DNA of 64,000 nucleotides from an uncultured Chromatiaceae bacterium. GTDB lineage: Bacteria; Pseudomonadota; Gammaproteobacteria; DRLM01. A program made the position numbers and the translations under genes. Below the pieces are notes generated by a model. The model saw nothing but the letters and a program-made list of their open reading frames with translations. It did no database searches and was not told the DNA's origin. Shown piece after piece: positions 26,837-37,430 of the stretch (position 1 is its first letter; each line of letters opens with the position of its first letter). The stretch spans positions 44,387 through 108,386 of the forward strand of contig CALZJG010000065.1 of assembly GCA_945787555.1 (NCBI GenBank), read 5' to 3'.

Positions 26837-27850
26837 ATGCCGCGTCGGCAGTATGTTAAGGACTACGCCGCAGATCGTAGCCGGACCAACCTGCTAGGGG
26901 ATTCCCCAGCATTCTCTCGCCTGCTGTCCATGATCGACAAACTGGCCGCGTGCGATGCGACGGTGTTGATCCAGGGCGAAACCGGCACGGGCAAGGAAGT
27001 CGTGGCGCGCGCCATACACTATTCCAGCGCGCGCGGCGATCAAGCTTTCATACCTATCAACTGCGGCGCCATCGCCGACAGTCTCGTCGAGAGTGAATTG
27101 TTCGGGCACGAGCGCGGCGCCTTCACCGATGCGAAGGAAACCCGTTCCGGCATCATCACCCAGGCGGCGGGGGGCACATTATTGCTCGACGAAGTCGAAA
27201 CGATGACTCCCAAAGCGCAAGTAGTGTTGCTGCGTTTTTTGGAAGATCGCGAGTATCGTCCGGTAGGTGGGCGTTCACGCCACGCCGACGTACGCATCGT
27301 TGCCGCCAGCAATCGCGACTTGCGCACCATGGTCGCCGAAGGCGCTTTCCGCCAGGATTTATTGTTTCGCTTGAATATGGTGGGGGTGGAACTGCCACCC
27401 TTGCGAGAGCGCAGCAACGATGTGCTATTGCTAGCCGAGAAATTCATCGCGCGCTACGCCGAGGAATATGACGTTCCACCACGTCAATTGCACCCGGACA
27501 CGGCGGCGGCGTTCTTGCGCTATCACTGGCCGGGAAATGTGCGCGAGCTGGAAAACTTGATCCATCGCGAATTCCTCATGTCGGAAGAGGCGTTCATCTC
27601 CATACACAATCCCGGCCGCCCCCAGGACCGCCGCAAGAGTGAACGGGGCCACACCGCCTCCGCCACCGGCCAATTCCAAGTCGCCAAAACGCGCGCCATC
27701 GCCCAGTTCGAGAAGTCTTATCTCGCCTCGTTACTCGCCAAAGCCGACGGCAACGTCAGCCTGGCGGCACGTCTCTCCGGTAAGGAACGCAGCGCCCTGG
27801 GAAAACTCATGAAGAAATACGGTCTCGACAGGGAGCAATTCAAACGCTGA
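26837..27850 (+). CDS. Sigma-54-dependent transcriptional activator without receiver domain
   Basis: 337-residue bacterial enhancer-binding protein that would remodel sigma-54 RNA polymerase. The AAA+ domain carries Walker A GETGTGKE (47-54), Walker B GGTLLLDE (112-119) and arginine-finger region FRQDLLFRLNMV. A Fis-type helix-turn-helix closes the protein (GNVSLAARLSGKERSALGKLMKKYGL). There is no N-terminal sensory domain, only about 20 residues, so activity must be set by expression or by a partner protein. The sigma-54 contact loop reads GAFTDA (94-99) instead of the canonical GAFTGA. Target genes unknown. Confidence 0.92.
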   Translation: MPRRQYVKDYAADRSRTNLLGDSPAFSRLLSMIDKLAACDATVLIQGETGTGKEVVARAIHYSSARGDQAFIPINCGAIADSLVESELFGHERGAFTDAKETRSGIITQAAGGTLLLDEVETMTPKAQVVLLRFLEDREYRPVGGRSRHADVRIVAASNRDLRTMVAEGAFRQDLLFRLNMVGVELPPLRERSNDVLLLAEKFIARYAEEYDVPPRQLHPDTAAAFLRYHWPGNVRELENLIHREFLMSEEAFISIHNPGRPQDRRKSERGHTASATGQFQVAKTRAIAQFEKSYLASLLAKADGNVSLAARLSGKERSALGKLMKKYGLDREQFKR

Positions 27851-28313
27851 GCACCAATCTCTTCTAGCTACCGACGCACCCCCAACGAAATACTGAGTGT
27901 CAACTCGACAAGCGATTTATACAGGCCCTCATAGACATAAAGACTGACTCTGGCTGGTGCCAACTCACGGTGCAGCGCGCCATCGCCCTCTTCATCATCC
28001 ATGATAATGCGATCACTAGGACGCGGGTCCGCCGCGCGGCGGCGTCCCTCGTTGCCATGAGCAACTCGAAGTCAAATCAATCGAGTTGATGTTCCACAAG
28101 ACTCAGTAACACCGGTACATTGCAGGACCCGGCGCCTGCGATCCTCTACGCCATAAGTCCAAACTCGCGATATCGACTGCATCTACCTCACAAGGGTGTT
28201 GATACGCCGAATATACTCGCCCCCGGGTCTGCACGAGCGGCATGCACTCTCTCCTGCACTTGGTTGGATCGCGCGCACCTGTCCGCGGCTTGCTTTCCTG
28301 CGCGCACACACGT
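27851..28313. other. Gene-free stretch between the sigma-54 activator and cbbX
   Basis: About 460 bases in a convergent arrangement. Open frames here are short and not protein-like. I see no stable terminator hairpin with a T-run and nothing else I can support. Confidence 0.4.
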
Positions 28314-29282
28314 TCAAGGTGCGGTGTTGTCGTCCGGCAAACCTTCTTGAAAGACGCGGCTGGCCAGGATATCTGCCGCCTCGATAGTCATGACATGTTG
28401 TATGGTGAGTTTGGCGCCAACCGCGGCGAATAAGCGGTTGGCCTGTCTCAGCCGGGCCCGGTCCAAGGCATTGCGGATAGAACGGGCGTTGGCGAAGTGA
28501 GGCAGCCGGCGACGCCGCACCATGTAGTCACGCAACGCCGCTTGCGCCTTGGGAGACAATTGATAGTTTTGTTGTTGCAGCATCAAACAACCAATGGATA
28601 GCAGTTCATCGACGGCGCAATCGGGGAAATCGATGTGATGCGCAATACGCGAGCGCATACCAGGGTTGCTATGAAAAAAGCGCTCTATTTTATCCTTGTA
28701 ACCCGCGAGGATAACCACCAGGTCGTCGCGCTGATTTTCCATGACCTGCAACAAAATCTCTATGGACTCCTGGCCATAATCCCGTTCGTTTTCGGGGCGG
28801 TAAAGATAATAGGCCTCGTCTATAAACAGCACGCCTCCCATGGCCCGCTTGAGCACCTCTTTGGTCTTGGGGGCGGTGTGACCCATGTATTGACCAACCA
28901 GGTCATCGCGGGTGACAGCGACTAGGTGGCCCTCGCGCACATAACCCAGGCGATGCAGAATTTCCGCCATAGGTAAGGCCACGGTAGTTTTACCGGTGCC
29001 GGGATTGCCGGTGAAACACATGTGCAAAGTGGGGGTCTCGGCGCTGAGCCCCAGGTGTTGACGCACCCGGCCCACCAACAACAGGGCGGCGATTTCGCGT
29101 ATACGGGTCTTAACCGGCACTAGACCGATAAGCTCTCGATCCAGTTTGTCGAGCACCTCCTGGACGTTGGAGGCTTTGAATTCCGCGTCAAGATCAATGA
29201 GCGCATCGTCAGTGTTGTTATCTTTACTCAGCTCGTTGGGCGTGCGACTCGCATCACTCATAGGAAACTCTATCAAGCTCAT
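28314..29282 (-). CDS. cbbX: Red-type RuBisCO activase CbbX
   Basis: AAA+ ATPase that pulls on the large-subunit C-terminus of red-type RuBisCO to release inhibitory sugar phosphates. 322 residues; Walker A GNPGTGKT, Walker [12 protein letters not shown], the conserved [14 protein letters not shown] pore-loop region and the [20 protein letters not shown] sensor-2 helix are intact. Last of the cbbL-cbbS-cbbX unit. Because cbbL is broken in this window, CbbX here has no obvious local substrate unless another RuBisCO is encoded elsewhere. Confidence 0.95.
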   Translation of the reverse strand: MSLIEFPMSDASRTPNELSKDNNTDDALIDLDAEFKASNVQEVLDKLDRELIGLVPVKTRIREIAALLLVGRVRQHLGLSAETPTLHMCFTGNPGTGKTTVALPMAEILHRLGYVREGHLVAVTRDDLVGQYMGHTAPKTKEVLKRAMGGVLFIDEAYYLYRPENERDYGQESIEILLQVMENQRDDLVVILAGYKDKIERFFHSNPGMRSRIAHHIDFPDCAVDELLSIGCLMLQQQNYQLSPKAQAALRDYMVRRRRLPHFANARSIRNALDRARLRQANRLFAAVGAKLTIQHVMTIEAADILASRVFQEGLPDDNTAP

Positions 29283-29321
29283 GACTAAAGAGTCTTAGAT
29301 GTGTATTGCATTACCGTAAGC

Positions 29322-29349
29322 AACGATGGCGGCTTGAGCCGCCATCGTT
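29322..29349 (-). promoter_or_regulatory. Perfect 12-bp hairpin between cbbS and cbbX
   Basis: AACGATGGCGGC (29322-29333), a 4-base loop, and its exact complement (29338-29349). On the transcribed minus strand it follows the cbbS stop by 13 bases and is not followed by a T-run. It is better read as an mRNA-stabilising, processing or partial-termination hairpin that keeps cbbX below cbbS than as a full terminator. Confidence 0.7.
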
Positions 29350-29362
29350 ACGCATTGCGGGC

Positions 29363-29797
29363 TCAGTATCGTTCACTCTCCGCCCTATCGGTGGCGTAGC
29401 TATGGATTGTGTAATGAATTTGGCGGCCCTGGGTTTCCTGCCGCACCAAACCGAAGCCCGGTTCTTTCTCAGGCCGATTGACGATGAACGACATCCGCGG
29501 CGTCTCCCAGCCGCGCGTACTATCAAAGGCGGTGACCCGAATGTAATGGTTGGGGAAGGTTTTTCGACAACCCTTGATTTCCATCACGATGCCGGCCGGG
29601 TCTTTGAGATCGAACATCGGCATGCCGTACATCTCCCAATAGGTGTTGCGAGAATGTGGGTCGTCCGTGTACTCCACATGCACCGCCCAATTGTTTTTCA
29701 GCGCGTACTTGACCTGCGCCATGATCTGTTCGTCGCTCAGATCGGGAAGAAATGAGAACTGACCTTGCGTGATGCGATTACCGTAGTTGGTCATCAT
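29363..29797 (-). CDS. cbbS: RuBisCO small subunit CbbS (form I, red type)
   Basis: Small subunit of the hexadecameric carboxylase. 144 residues, with the start RITQGQFSFLPDLSDEQI, the core WAVHVEYTDDPHSRNTYWEMYGMPMF split by normal variation, and a C-terminal extension (GRQIHYTIHSYATDRAESERY) of the sort that forms the extra hairpin in red-type enzymes. The frame is fully open, unlike cbbL. The first two codons are both ATG, preceded by an AAGGAGGG ribosome site. Confidence 0.95.
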   Translation of the reverse strand: MMTNYGNRITQGQFSFLPDLSDEQIMAQVKYALKNNWAVHVEYTDDPHSRNTYWEMYGMPMFDLKDPAGIVMEIKGCRKTFPNHYIRVTAFDSTRGWETPRMSFIVNRPEKEPGFGLVRQETQGRQIHYTIHSYATDRAESERY

Positions 29798-29817
29798 AGT
29801 GATTCCCTCCTTGAGAT

Positions 29818-31305
<1,488 letters not shown>

Positions 31306-31403
31306 CTAAGGTCAGTTGACAGAATTGGAAGCAACTACGTGGTATCCCACACAGCCCAGCATGGCCCTAGCAAATCATAGTTAACAGTCGATTTTTTGTA
31401 TGA

Positions 31404-31416
31404 TTATGATGGATTA
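31404..31416. promoter_or_regulatory. Possible CbbR-type TNA-N7-TNA site
   Basis: TTA-TGATGGA-TTA matches the loose TNA-N7-TNA consensus reported for CbbR operators and lies in the cbbL/cbbR intergenic region, just before the cbbR start. The region is AT-rich, so a chance match is quite possible. Confidence 0.25.
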
Positions 31417-31422
31417 TTATTT

Positions 31423-32415
31423 ATGGATACCCCTGGTGCCGGTCAACTGTTACGCCACCTCACTCTGCGCCAATTGCAAGTGTTCGAGGCGATCGCCCGC
31501 CATCGTAGTTGCACCCGCGCGGCGGAGGAGTTGTATCTCACCCAACCCACGATGTCGGCGCAGGCTAAGAATCTCACCGAGGCCGTGGGCCTGCCCTTGT
31601 TCGAACAGATCGGCAAGAAGATCCATATCACCGCCGCCGGTGAAGTGCTCTATACGCTGTGCCAAGAAATCTTTGAGTCCTTGGCCCGCTGCGAAATGGG
31701 CGTCGCCAATCTCAAGGGTCTCAAACAAGGGCAGTTGCGCTTGGCGGTCGTGACCACGGCTAAATATTTCGTGCCGCGGGTATTAGGTGTTTTTTGCCAG
31801 CGTTACCCCGGCATCGCGGTGACACTCAAAGTCACCAACCGGGAGCGGGTCTTGGCGCGCCTACTGGACAATCGTGATGATCTCTACGTCTTCGGACAAC
31901 CGCCTCCGGAAGTGGAGGTCAACGCCGTACCTTTCTTACGTAACCCCTTGGTGGTCATCGCGGCGCGCGATCATCCGCTGGCCGGCAAACGCGGCATTCC
32001 ACTGACACGCCTGGCCCAAGAACCGTTCTTAGTGCGAGAAGCCGGCTCCGGCACCCGCTCAGCGCTGGAGCGCTTTTGTGAGGAACATGGCGTGAACTTG
32101 GCGATACGCATGGATTTGGGCAGCAATGAAGCCATCAAACAGGGTGTCGCCGGCGGCTTGGGCCTGGCGGTGCTATCGCTCCATACCCTGGCCATGGAGG
32201 GGCGCGACAGTCCTTTGGCCGTATTGGATGTGGAAGACTTTCCGATCGAGCGGCATTGGAATTTGGTCTATCCCAAGGGCAAACAACCTTCGGTCGTCGC
32301 CCAGGCTTTCCATGAATTCATGTTAAACGAAGGGCGGTCACTGGCCGAGGCCGCGGTTACGGTCCACAAGTCGCCACGCCGACCGCCGTCACATCGCCGC
32401 ACGGCAAAATCGTAG
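31423..32415 (+). CDS. cbbR: LysR-type regulator CbbR
   Basis: Transcriptional regulator of Calvin-cycle genes, transcribed divergently from cbbL as is usual. The N-terminal winged helix (LTLRQLQVFEAIARHRSCTRAAEELYLTQPTMSAQAKNLTEAVG) is typical. The effector domain has the CbbR-like VTTAKYFVPRVLGVFCQRYPGI and REAGSGTRSALERF blocks. 330 residues from the ATG at 31423; a TTG 27 bases upstream is possible. The basic tail (KSPRRPPSHRRTAKS) is slightly longer than usual. The frame is intact although its presumed target cbbL is not. Confidence 0.93.
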   Translation: MDTPGAGQLLRHLTLRQLQVFEAIARHRSCTRAAEELYLTQPTMSAQAKNLTEAVGLPLFEQIGKKIHITAAGEVLYTLCQEIFESLARCEMGVANLKGLKQGQLRLAVVTTAKYFVPRVLGVFCQRYPGIAVTLKVTNRERVLARLLDNRDDLYVFGQPPPEVEVNAVPFLRNPLVVIAARDHPLAGKRGIPLTRLAQEPFLVREAGSGTRSALERFCEEHGVNLAIRMDLGSNEAIKQGVAGGLGLAVLSLHTLAMEGRDSPLAVLDVEDFPIERHWNLVYPKGKQPSVVAQAFHEFMLNEGRSLAEAAVTVHKSPRRPPSHRRTAKS

Positions 32416-32817
32416 CCCCCCGTGGTTTAGCACCGCGTGTTGATCCTCACTACAGCGCTCATCGGCGCACCGCATATATCATATATATAGTGCCGCAGCA
32501 CCATATGCCAGCATCTAGCGCCGTGATTGAGAGTCCGCGTTAGCCGTAAAAATACCTCACTCAAGGCTGGCGCTACCCATACGCCGCTGCGTCAATCAAT
32601 ACCCAACTCTGTCGCAACATTTCCCTCCTGAATATTATTCGATAAAACAATTCGTTTACCCACGGACACGCAATGACTGGGTCATTATTTACCCACTCTA
32701 GATTTCTTAGCCAAATATATTCTAAGCCCAATACAGCTAGTTACAGCCACATCGCGTCTGGCATAGGGTTTGCTCCAACCACATTAACGCCCGGCACTTA
32801 GGACGCGGAATATCACC
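32416..32817. other. AT-rich intergenic region ahead of the contractile injection cluster
   Basis: About 400 bases, richer in A+T than the flanks (for example CATATATCATATATATAG near 32476). It probably holds the main promoter for the downstream cluster. A repeat/palindrome array at 32654-32695 is listed separately. No gene is supported here. Confidence 0.5.
32654..32695. promoter_or_regulatory. Candidate operator: palindrome flanked by direct repeats
   Basis: Inverted repeat AATGAC-TGG-GTCATT (32672-32686) lies between two copies of TTTACCCA (32655-32662 and 32688-32695). It sits about 125 bases before the first gene of the injection-system cluster. The binding factor is unknown; the adjacent winged-helix protein is one candidate. 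Confidence 0.4.
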
Positions 32818-33078
32818 GTGAATGAAACGACGGCCGAGGATGCCGAGGTAAAAGCTATCGCGATGGAAATTGAGCAGTACCTCGAGAAGCACCCTCGCAG
32901 CAAAGACAGCCTGGAGGGCATCCGGAGCTGGTGGTTGACGCACGGCCCCCGCCCACTCACACCGGCGAAGGTGGAAAAAGCGCTGGATTCGCTCGCCGTG
33001 CGTGGTGTGGTCAGCAAAGAACGCTTGGCGGATGGACGAGTGATATATGCCGCGGTCACGCACAAAGATGCCAACTGA
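32818..33078 (+). CDS. Small winged-helix-like protein at head of eCIS cluster
   Basis: 86 residues, GTG start. The acidic N-terminal helix (AEVKAIAMEIEQYLEKHP) precedes a compact helix-helix-wing pattern (LEGIRSWWLTHG, LTPAKVEKALDSLAVRGVVSKERLADGRVIYAAV). That pattern is like a winged-helix DNA-binding domain. It is the first gene in the co-oriented array and could regulate it, or be a small structural factor. No family name is assigned. Confidence 0.65.
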   Translation: MNETTAEDAEVKAIAMEIEQYLEKHPRSKDSLEGIRSWWLTHGPRPLTPAKVEKALDSLAVRGVVSKERLADGRVIYAAVTHKDAN

Positions 33079-33153
33079 ATTGGCGCAGGCGGCGGCAACC
33101 ATTAAATCGCGCGGAACATGATGCATGCATCGCGCTAGCCCAGGAGAAACGGC

Positions 33154-33519
33154 ATGGCAGAATCTATCAGCTGGAATTTCGTCACCCAAGCCCTGGCCGG
33201 CCCCAGCGTTTCGGCGGCAGGCACGCTGACAGTCGATGCTTACGACAAATTTGAAGTCACCATCGCCGACACCGCCAGCCAGGCGGTCAATCTAGTCCCT
33301 AGCGGCACGGTGTCACTGCTGGTCATCAATCCACAAGCAGCCAGCGAGGATCTCACCTACGACGTCGGCGGTAACGACGTGCCCTTGGACGGCCCGCACG
33401 TATTGATCGGCGCCGGCGTTGTGAGTCTACTCGGTGGCGCCACCAGTCTGACCTTTACCAACAATACCGGCGCCGATGCGGTCATCGACATTTTGATCGG
33501 GCGCGACGCCACGCCGTGA
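33154..33519 (+). CDS. Small beta-rich protein of unknown function preceding the sheath gene
   Basis: 121 residues, strong AGGAGA ribosome site, no Cys, no signal peptide, no membrane segment. The sequence is almost all Val/Thr/Ala/Gly strands with turns (VSAAGTLTVDAYDKFEVTIAD, LLVINPQAASEDLTYDVGG, SLTFTNNTGADAVIDILIG), suggesting a beta-sandwich. It is placed between the winged-helix gene and the sheath gene, as a structural accessory of the particle would be. I do not recognise a family. Confidence 0.7.
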   Translation: MAESISWNFVTQALAGPSVSAAGTLTVDAYDKFEVTIADTASQAVNLVPSGTVSLLVINPQAASEDLTYDVGGNDVPLDGPHVLIGAGVVSLLGGATSLTFTNNTGADAVIDILIGRDATP

Positions 33520-33571
33520 TTGCGCCGTATATAGCATGTGCACTGAGGAATACTGAGAAGGAGAACACACC

Positions 33572-35158
33572 ATGCCCGTCACCCTGAGCTATCCCGGTGT
33601 CTACATCGAAGAAGTGCCCAGCGGGGTCCGCACACTCACTGGGGTCGCGACGTCCATCACCGCCTTCGTCGGTCGCGCCCTGCGCGGGCCGACCAACGAA
33701 CCGGTGCGTGTGCAGAGTTTCGCCGAGTTCGACCGTCGCTTCGGCGGCCTGTGGCGCGACAGCACCCTGAGCTATGCGGTGCAGCAGTTCTTTCAAAACG
33801 GCGGCACCGATGCGCTGATCGTGCGCGTGCACAACGGCGGTACGGCGGCGACCCTAACGCTGCCGGTGGGCTTTAATCTAGTGGCGGCCAGTCCCGGCGA
33901 TTGGGGCGAGCGGCTGCGGGCACGTATCGATCACAACACCCGACCCCACGTGACCGGTGTCGATCCCGCCAACAGCCTGTTCAATCTCAGTGTGCGCGAT
34001 ACCGCCACCGGCGTGACGGAACGTTTCCTCAATCTGTCCACCGACTCCAACAATGCACGCTTCGTCACCCGCGTGTTAGAACAGGAGTCCAACCTGGTAC
34101 GCATCGTCACCCCACCAGGCACGGTGCCGGCACTGCGACCGACCGCGCACGGCAATCCGCCCGCCGGCGCCGATCCCCTGTTGGACAACGCCTCCTCCAC
34201 CGCCTTTACCACCACCGGCAGCGACGGCACTGCCATTTCCGATAACCAGATTTCCGCACCGGGTTTAGAAGCCCTCAAACAAGGACTGTGGGCCTTGGAG
34301 AAAGCCGATCTGTTCAATCTGCTGTGCATTCCCCCGCTCACGCGTGACCCCGGCGGCGATGTGAATTCGCAAACCCGCGCGGCGGCGGCGGCCTATAGCC
34401 GAGCGCGGCGCGCCCTATACATCGTCGATCCGCTCATGGCCTGGGATGAACCGTCGGATTTCACCGGCGGCAGCGGCTTGGACAGCGTCGGGTGGGGACT
34501 GGCGCGCAGCGAGAACGCGGCGCTGTATTTCCCCTACATCCGCCTGCCCGACCCCCTGCAGGAGAATCGCGTAGCCAACTTCGCCCCCTGCGGCGCCGTG
34601 GCCGGCATCATGGCCCGCACCGACGGCCAGCGCGGCGTGTGGAAGGCACCCGCCGGCAACGATGCCACGCTCAATGGCGTGGTCGAGTTGGCGGTGAAAC
34701 TCACCGACGGTGAGAACGGCCAGCTCAATCCACTGGCAGTCAATTGCCTACGTGCCTTCCCCGTTACCGGCCGTGTCGTGTGGGGCGCGCGCACTCTGCG
34801 CGGCGCCGATCAACTGGCCTCGGAATGGAAGTACGTGCCGGTGCGCCGCGTCGCGCTATTCATCGAAGAGAGCCTGTTCCGAGGCACTCAATGGGTGGTA
34901 TTCGAGCCCAACGATGAACCGCTGTGGGCGCAAATTCGTCTCAATGTCGGCGCATTCATGCAGGGCTTGTTCCGCCAGGGCGCATTCCAAGGCAGCAGTC
35001 CACGCGAGGCCTACTTCGTCAAATGCGACAAAGAGACCACCACGCAAAATGACATCAATCTAGGCATCGTCAACATCGTGGTCGGTTTCGCGCCGCTCAA
35101 ACCGGCAGAGTTCGTGGTGATCAAGATTCAACAAATTGCGGGACAGATACAGACGTGA
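33572..35158 (+). CDS. Contractile sheath protein (phage tail sheath family)
   Basis: 528-residue outer-tube protein whose contraction drives the injection. The N-terminus PVTLSYPGVYIEEVPSGVRTLTGVATSITAFVGRA is the classic sheath start, and the C-terminal domain has NCLRAFPVTGRVVWGARTL and YVPVRRVALFIEESLFRGTQWVVFEPNDEPLW, both sheath hallmarks, ending in strands that interlock subunits. Only one sheath gene is present, whereas many described eCIS have two or three. GAAGGAG ribosome site. Confidence 0.95.
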   Translation: MPVTLSYPGVYIEEVPSGVRTLTGVATSITAFVGRALRGPTNEPVRVQSFAEFDRRFGGLWRDSTLSYAVQQFFQNGGTDALIVRVHNGGTAATLTLPVGFNLVAASPGDWGERLRARIDHNTRPHVTGVDPANSLFNLSVRDTATGVTERFLNLSTDSNNARFVTRVLEQESNLVRIVTPPGTVPALRPTAHGNPPAGADPLLDNASSTAFTTTGSDGTAISDNQISAPGLEALKQGLWALEKADLFNLLCIPPLTRDPGGDVNSQTRAAAAAYSRARRALYIVDPLMAWDEPSDFTGGSGLDSVGWGLARSENAALYFPYIRLPDPLQENRVANFAPCGAVAGIMARTDGQRGVWKAPAGNDATLNGVVELAVKLTDGENGQLNPLAVNCLRAFPVTGRVVWGARTLRGADQLASEWKYVPVRRVALFIEESLFRGTQWVVFEPNDEPLWAQIRLNVGAFMQGLFRQGAFQGSSPREAYFVKCDKETTTQNDINLGIVNIVVGFAPLKPAEFVVIKIQQIAGQIQT

Positions 35159-35198
35159 TGCAGAGTCATTATCAAACCAAGCTCCGCACCCCCGCCCT

Positions 35199-35214
35199 CC
35201 CCCTGAACCGGGGG
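35199..35214 (+). promoter_or_regulatory. GC-rich hairpin between sheath and tube genes
   Basis: CCCCC (35199-35203), a 6-base loop, and GGGGG (35210-35214), in the 156-base gap between the sheath and tube genes. No T-run follows. It could tune relative sheath and tube message levels. Confidence 0.35.
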
Positions 35215-35314
35215 CGACAGCGCCTCCGCAGAAGGCTGGGTGGGTCAGAGAAGGGGTACAGCCTCACCATGCGCACCGATCATTCATTGTTACCGCGAAA
35301 TTAAGGAGACGCCC

Positions 35315-35839
<525 letters not shown>

Positions 35840-35850
35840 GGTGACGACCC

Positions 35851-36585
35851 ATGCGCGCACTCAATGCCGCCGACATCCTCGCAGTCTGGGAAAGCGCCCG
35901 CGACTATCACCCTGTCGATCAAGCCTTGGCCCTGTTGGCCGCGGCTGATCCGCAACGCCCCCACGACGAACTGGCCGCCTTACCGCTGGGCCAGCGTGAC
36001 GCGCAATTGATTGCGTTGCGCCAAAACCTGTTCGGCGATCACCTGCCCGGCCGTGCGCAGTGTCCGCAATGCCATGAGGCGGTGGAGTTTGAACTCTCAT
36101 GTCGCGCCTTGCGCGATTCCCGTCCCGCCACTGCCACCACCGAGCGCATCCTCGAAATCGACGGCTATACGCTGCAACTTTGGCCGCTGGACAGTCACGG
36201 CCTGGCCGCCGCCGCACGTACCAGTGACATCGACATAGCCCGACACGCTCTATTGGCACGCTGTGTACGCTCGGCACGATGCGGCGAACAGCATCTCAAC
36301 GTGAATGATCTGCCTGAACAGGTCATCCAGGCCGTTGCACAAAACCTGATGGACCACGATCCACAGGCCGAACTGCTAATCGACCTCGCCTGCCCGACTT
36401 GCCATCATCAATGGCAAAGCGTATTGGATATGGCACAGCTGCTGTGGACCGAGTTAGCCGCCCGCGCGCAACGCCTGCTTATCGAAATCCATACCTTGGC
36501 GCGTGCCTACGGCTGGCGCGAGGACGATATCCTGGCCTTGAGTGAGGCACGCCGTGCCGCGTATCTAGACATGGTGGCGGCATGA
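35851..36585 (+). CDS. Zinc-ribbon baseplate (gp26-like) protein
   Basis: 244 residues with two CxxC pairs, CPQC (Cys71, Cys74) and CPTC (Cys181, Cys184), expected to form one zinc site. The surrounding sequence (LPLGQRDAQLIALRQNLFGDHLPG) resembles the T4 gp26-like baseplate family found next to tube genes in extracellular contractile injection systems. Likely role: baseplate assembly factor. Its stop codon overlaps the next start by 4 bases. Confidence 0.75.
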   Translation: MRALNAADILAVWESARDYHPVDQALALLAAADPQRPHDELAALPLGQRDAQLIALRQNLFGDHLPGRAQCPQCHEAVEFELSCRALRDSRPATATTERILEIDGYTLQLWPLDSHGLAAAARTSDIDIARHALLARCVRSARCGEQHLNVNDLPEQVIQAVAQNLMDHDPQAELLIDLACPTCHHQWQSVLDMAQLLWTELAARAQRLLIEIHTLARAYGWREDDILALSEARRAAYLDMVAA

Positions 36586-37430
36586 ACCGAAGGTCGCCGT
36601 CCGGCAACGACTTCCTGACCCGGCTGGCCCAACGCGCACTGGGAACCGCAGACGTGATCGCGCCGCGACTACCTAGCCGTTACGCGCCGAACGCCGCTAG
36701 CACGCTTGATACGCATCAAGCTGACTCTGCGAGATTGAGGGCGTCATCTTCCCCTGCTCTCCTAGAGGAAGCAAAGGACCGCAGTGACGCCGCTGTCAGC
36801 ACGACTCAGCGCAATGAACAACAAACACGTTCAGCGGTGAATCTACGTCGCACTGCGCTTGAACACGAGAAGCCTATTCGTGAGGGCAGCTCAGAACAGC
36901 ACCACACCGCTCCCCTAGTGCCTCTCGCTCACCACGCTAAGCTCGCGGAGGATCGTCTCCAAGCGCATCGCACTACCAAACAGCAAGAAGATACTTTGAT
37001 GCCGCGCTCGTCTGCCCGGCAAGCACAGCGACTGTCTCGCCAACACCCCGGACAGGAAGCAGAGCGCAGCGCTGCCGCAGCCCCCCCTACGACGACGCAG
37101 GGCGCCGACGACACCGCGGCGGCACAACAACTCAGGGCTTCCGCCGCCACACTCACCTCCCCCCTTAGGGGAGAGAACGGCAGCGAGCGGGGGCGTTGGC
37201 AACCTTTGGTGCCACCCGCCCAGGGACAAACACCAAGCGATCCCTTTGCAATCGAACGGCAACCCGAAACTAACAACACCGCGCCCACCGTGCACATCAC
37301 CATCGGCCGTATCGAAGTGCGCGCCCAGCTCGAAAGAACCGCACCAACCACGCCACTGCCGCCGCGCGCGGCCTCCAAACCTGCGCTGTCGCTCGATGAT
37401 TACCTGAAACGCGGCGGAGGCCGATCATGA
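36582..37430 (+). CDS. Disordered linker protein with conserved C-terminal motif
   Basis: 282 residues, overlapping its neighbours by 4 bases on each side. Residues about 30-220 are low complexity (Arg, Ala, Gln, Ser, Thr, His) and probably disordered. The N-terminal 25 residues and the C-terminal 60 (VHITIGRIEVRAQLER, then LSLDDYLKR) look conserved and may be the functional ends. A CTCCCC/GGGGAG palindrome (37157-37173) inside the coding region gives a stretch translated SPLRGENGSERGRW, as if a dispersed extragenic repeat had been inserted in frame. Role in the particle unknown. Confidence 0.7.
   Translation: MNRRSPSGNDFLTRLAQRALGTADVIAPRLPSRYAPNAASTLDTHQADSARLRASSSPALLEEAKDRSDAAVSTTQRNEQQTRSAVNLRRTALEHEKPIREGSSEQHHTAPLVPLAHHAKLAEDRLQAHRTTKQQEDTLMPRSSARQAQRLSRQHPGQEAERSAAAAPPTTTQGADDTAAAQQLRASAATLTSPLRGENGSERGRWQPLVPPAQGQTPSDPFAIERQPETNNTAPTVHITIGRIEVRAQLERTAPTTPLPPRAASKPALSLDDYLKRGGGRS

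Noticed and set aside
28103..28309. Small leftward ORF between the sigma-54 activator and cbbX
   Set aside because: Composition is random-looking, there is no good ribosome site, and no motif is recognised.
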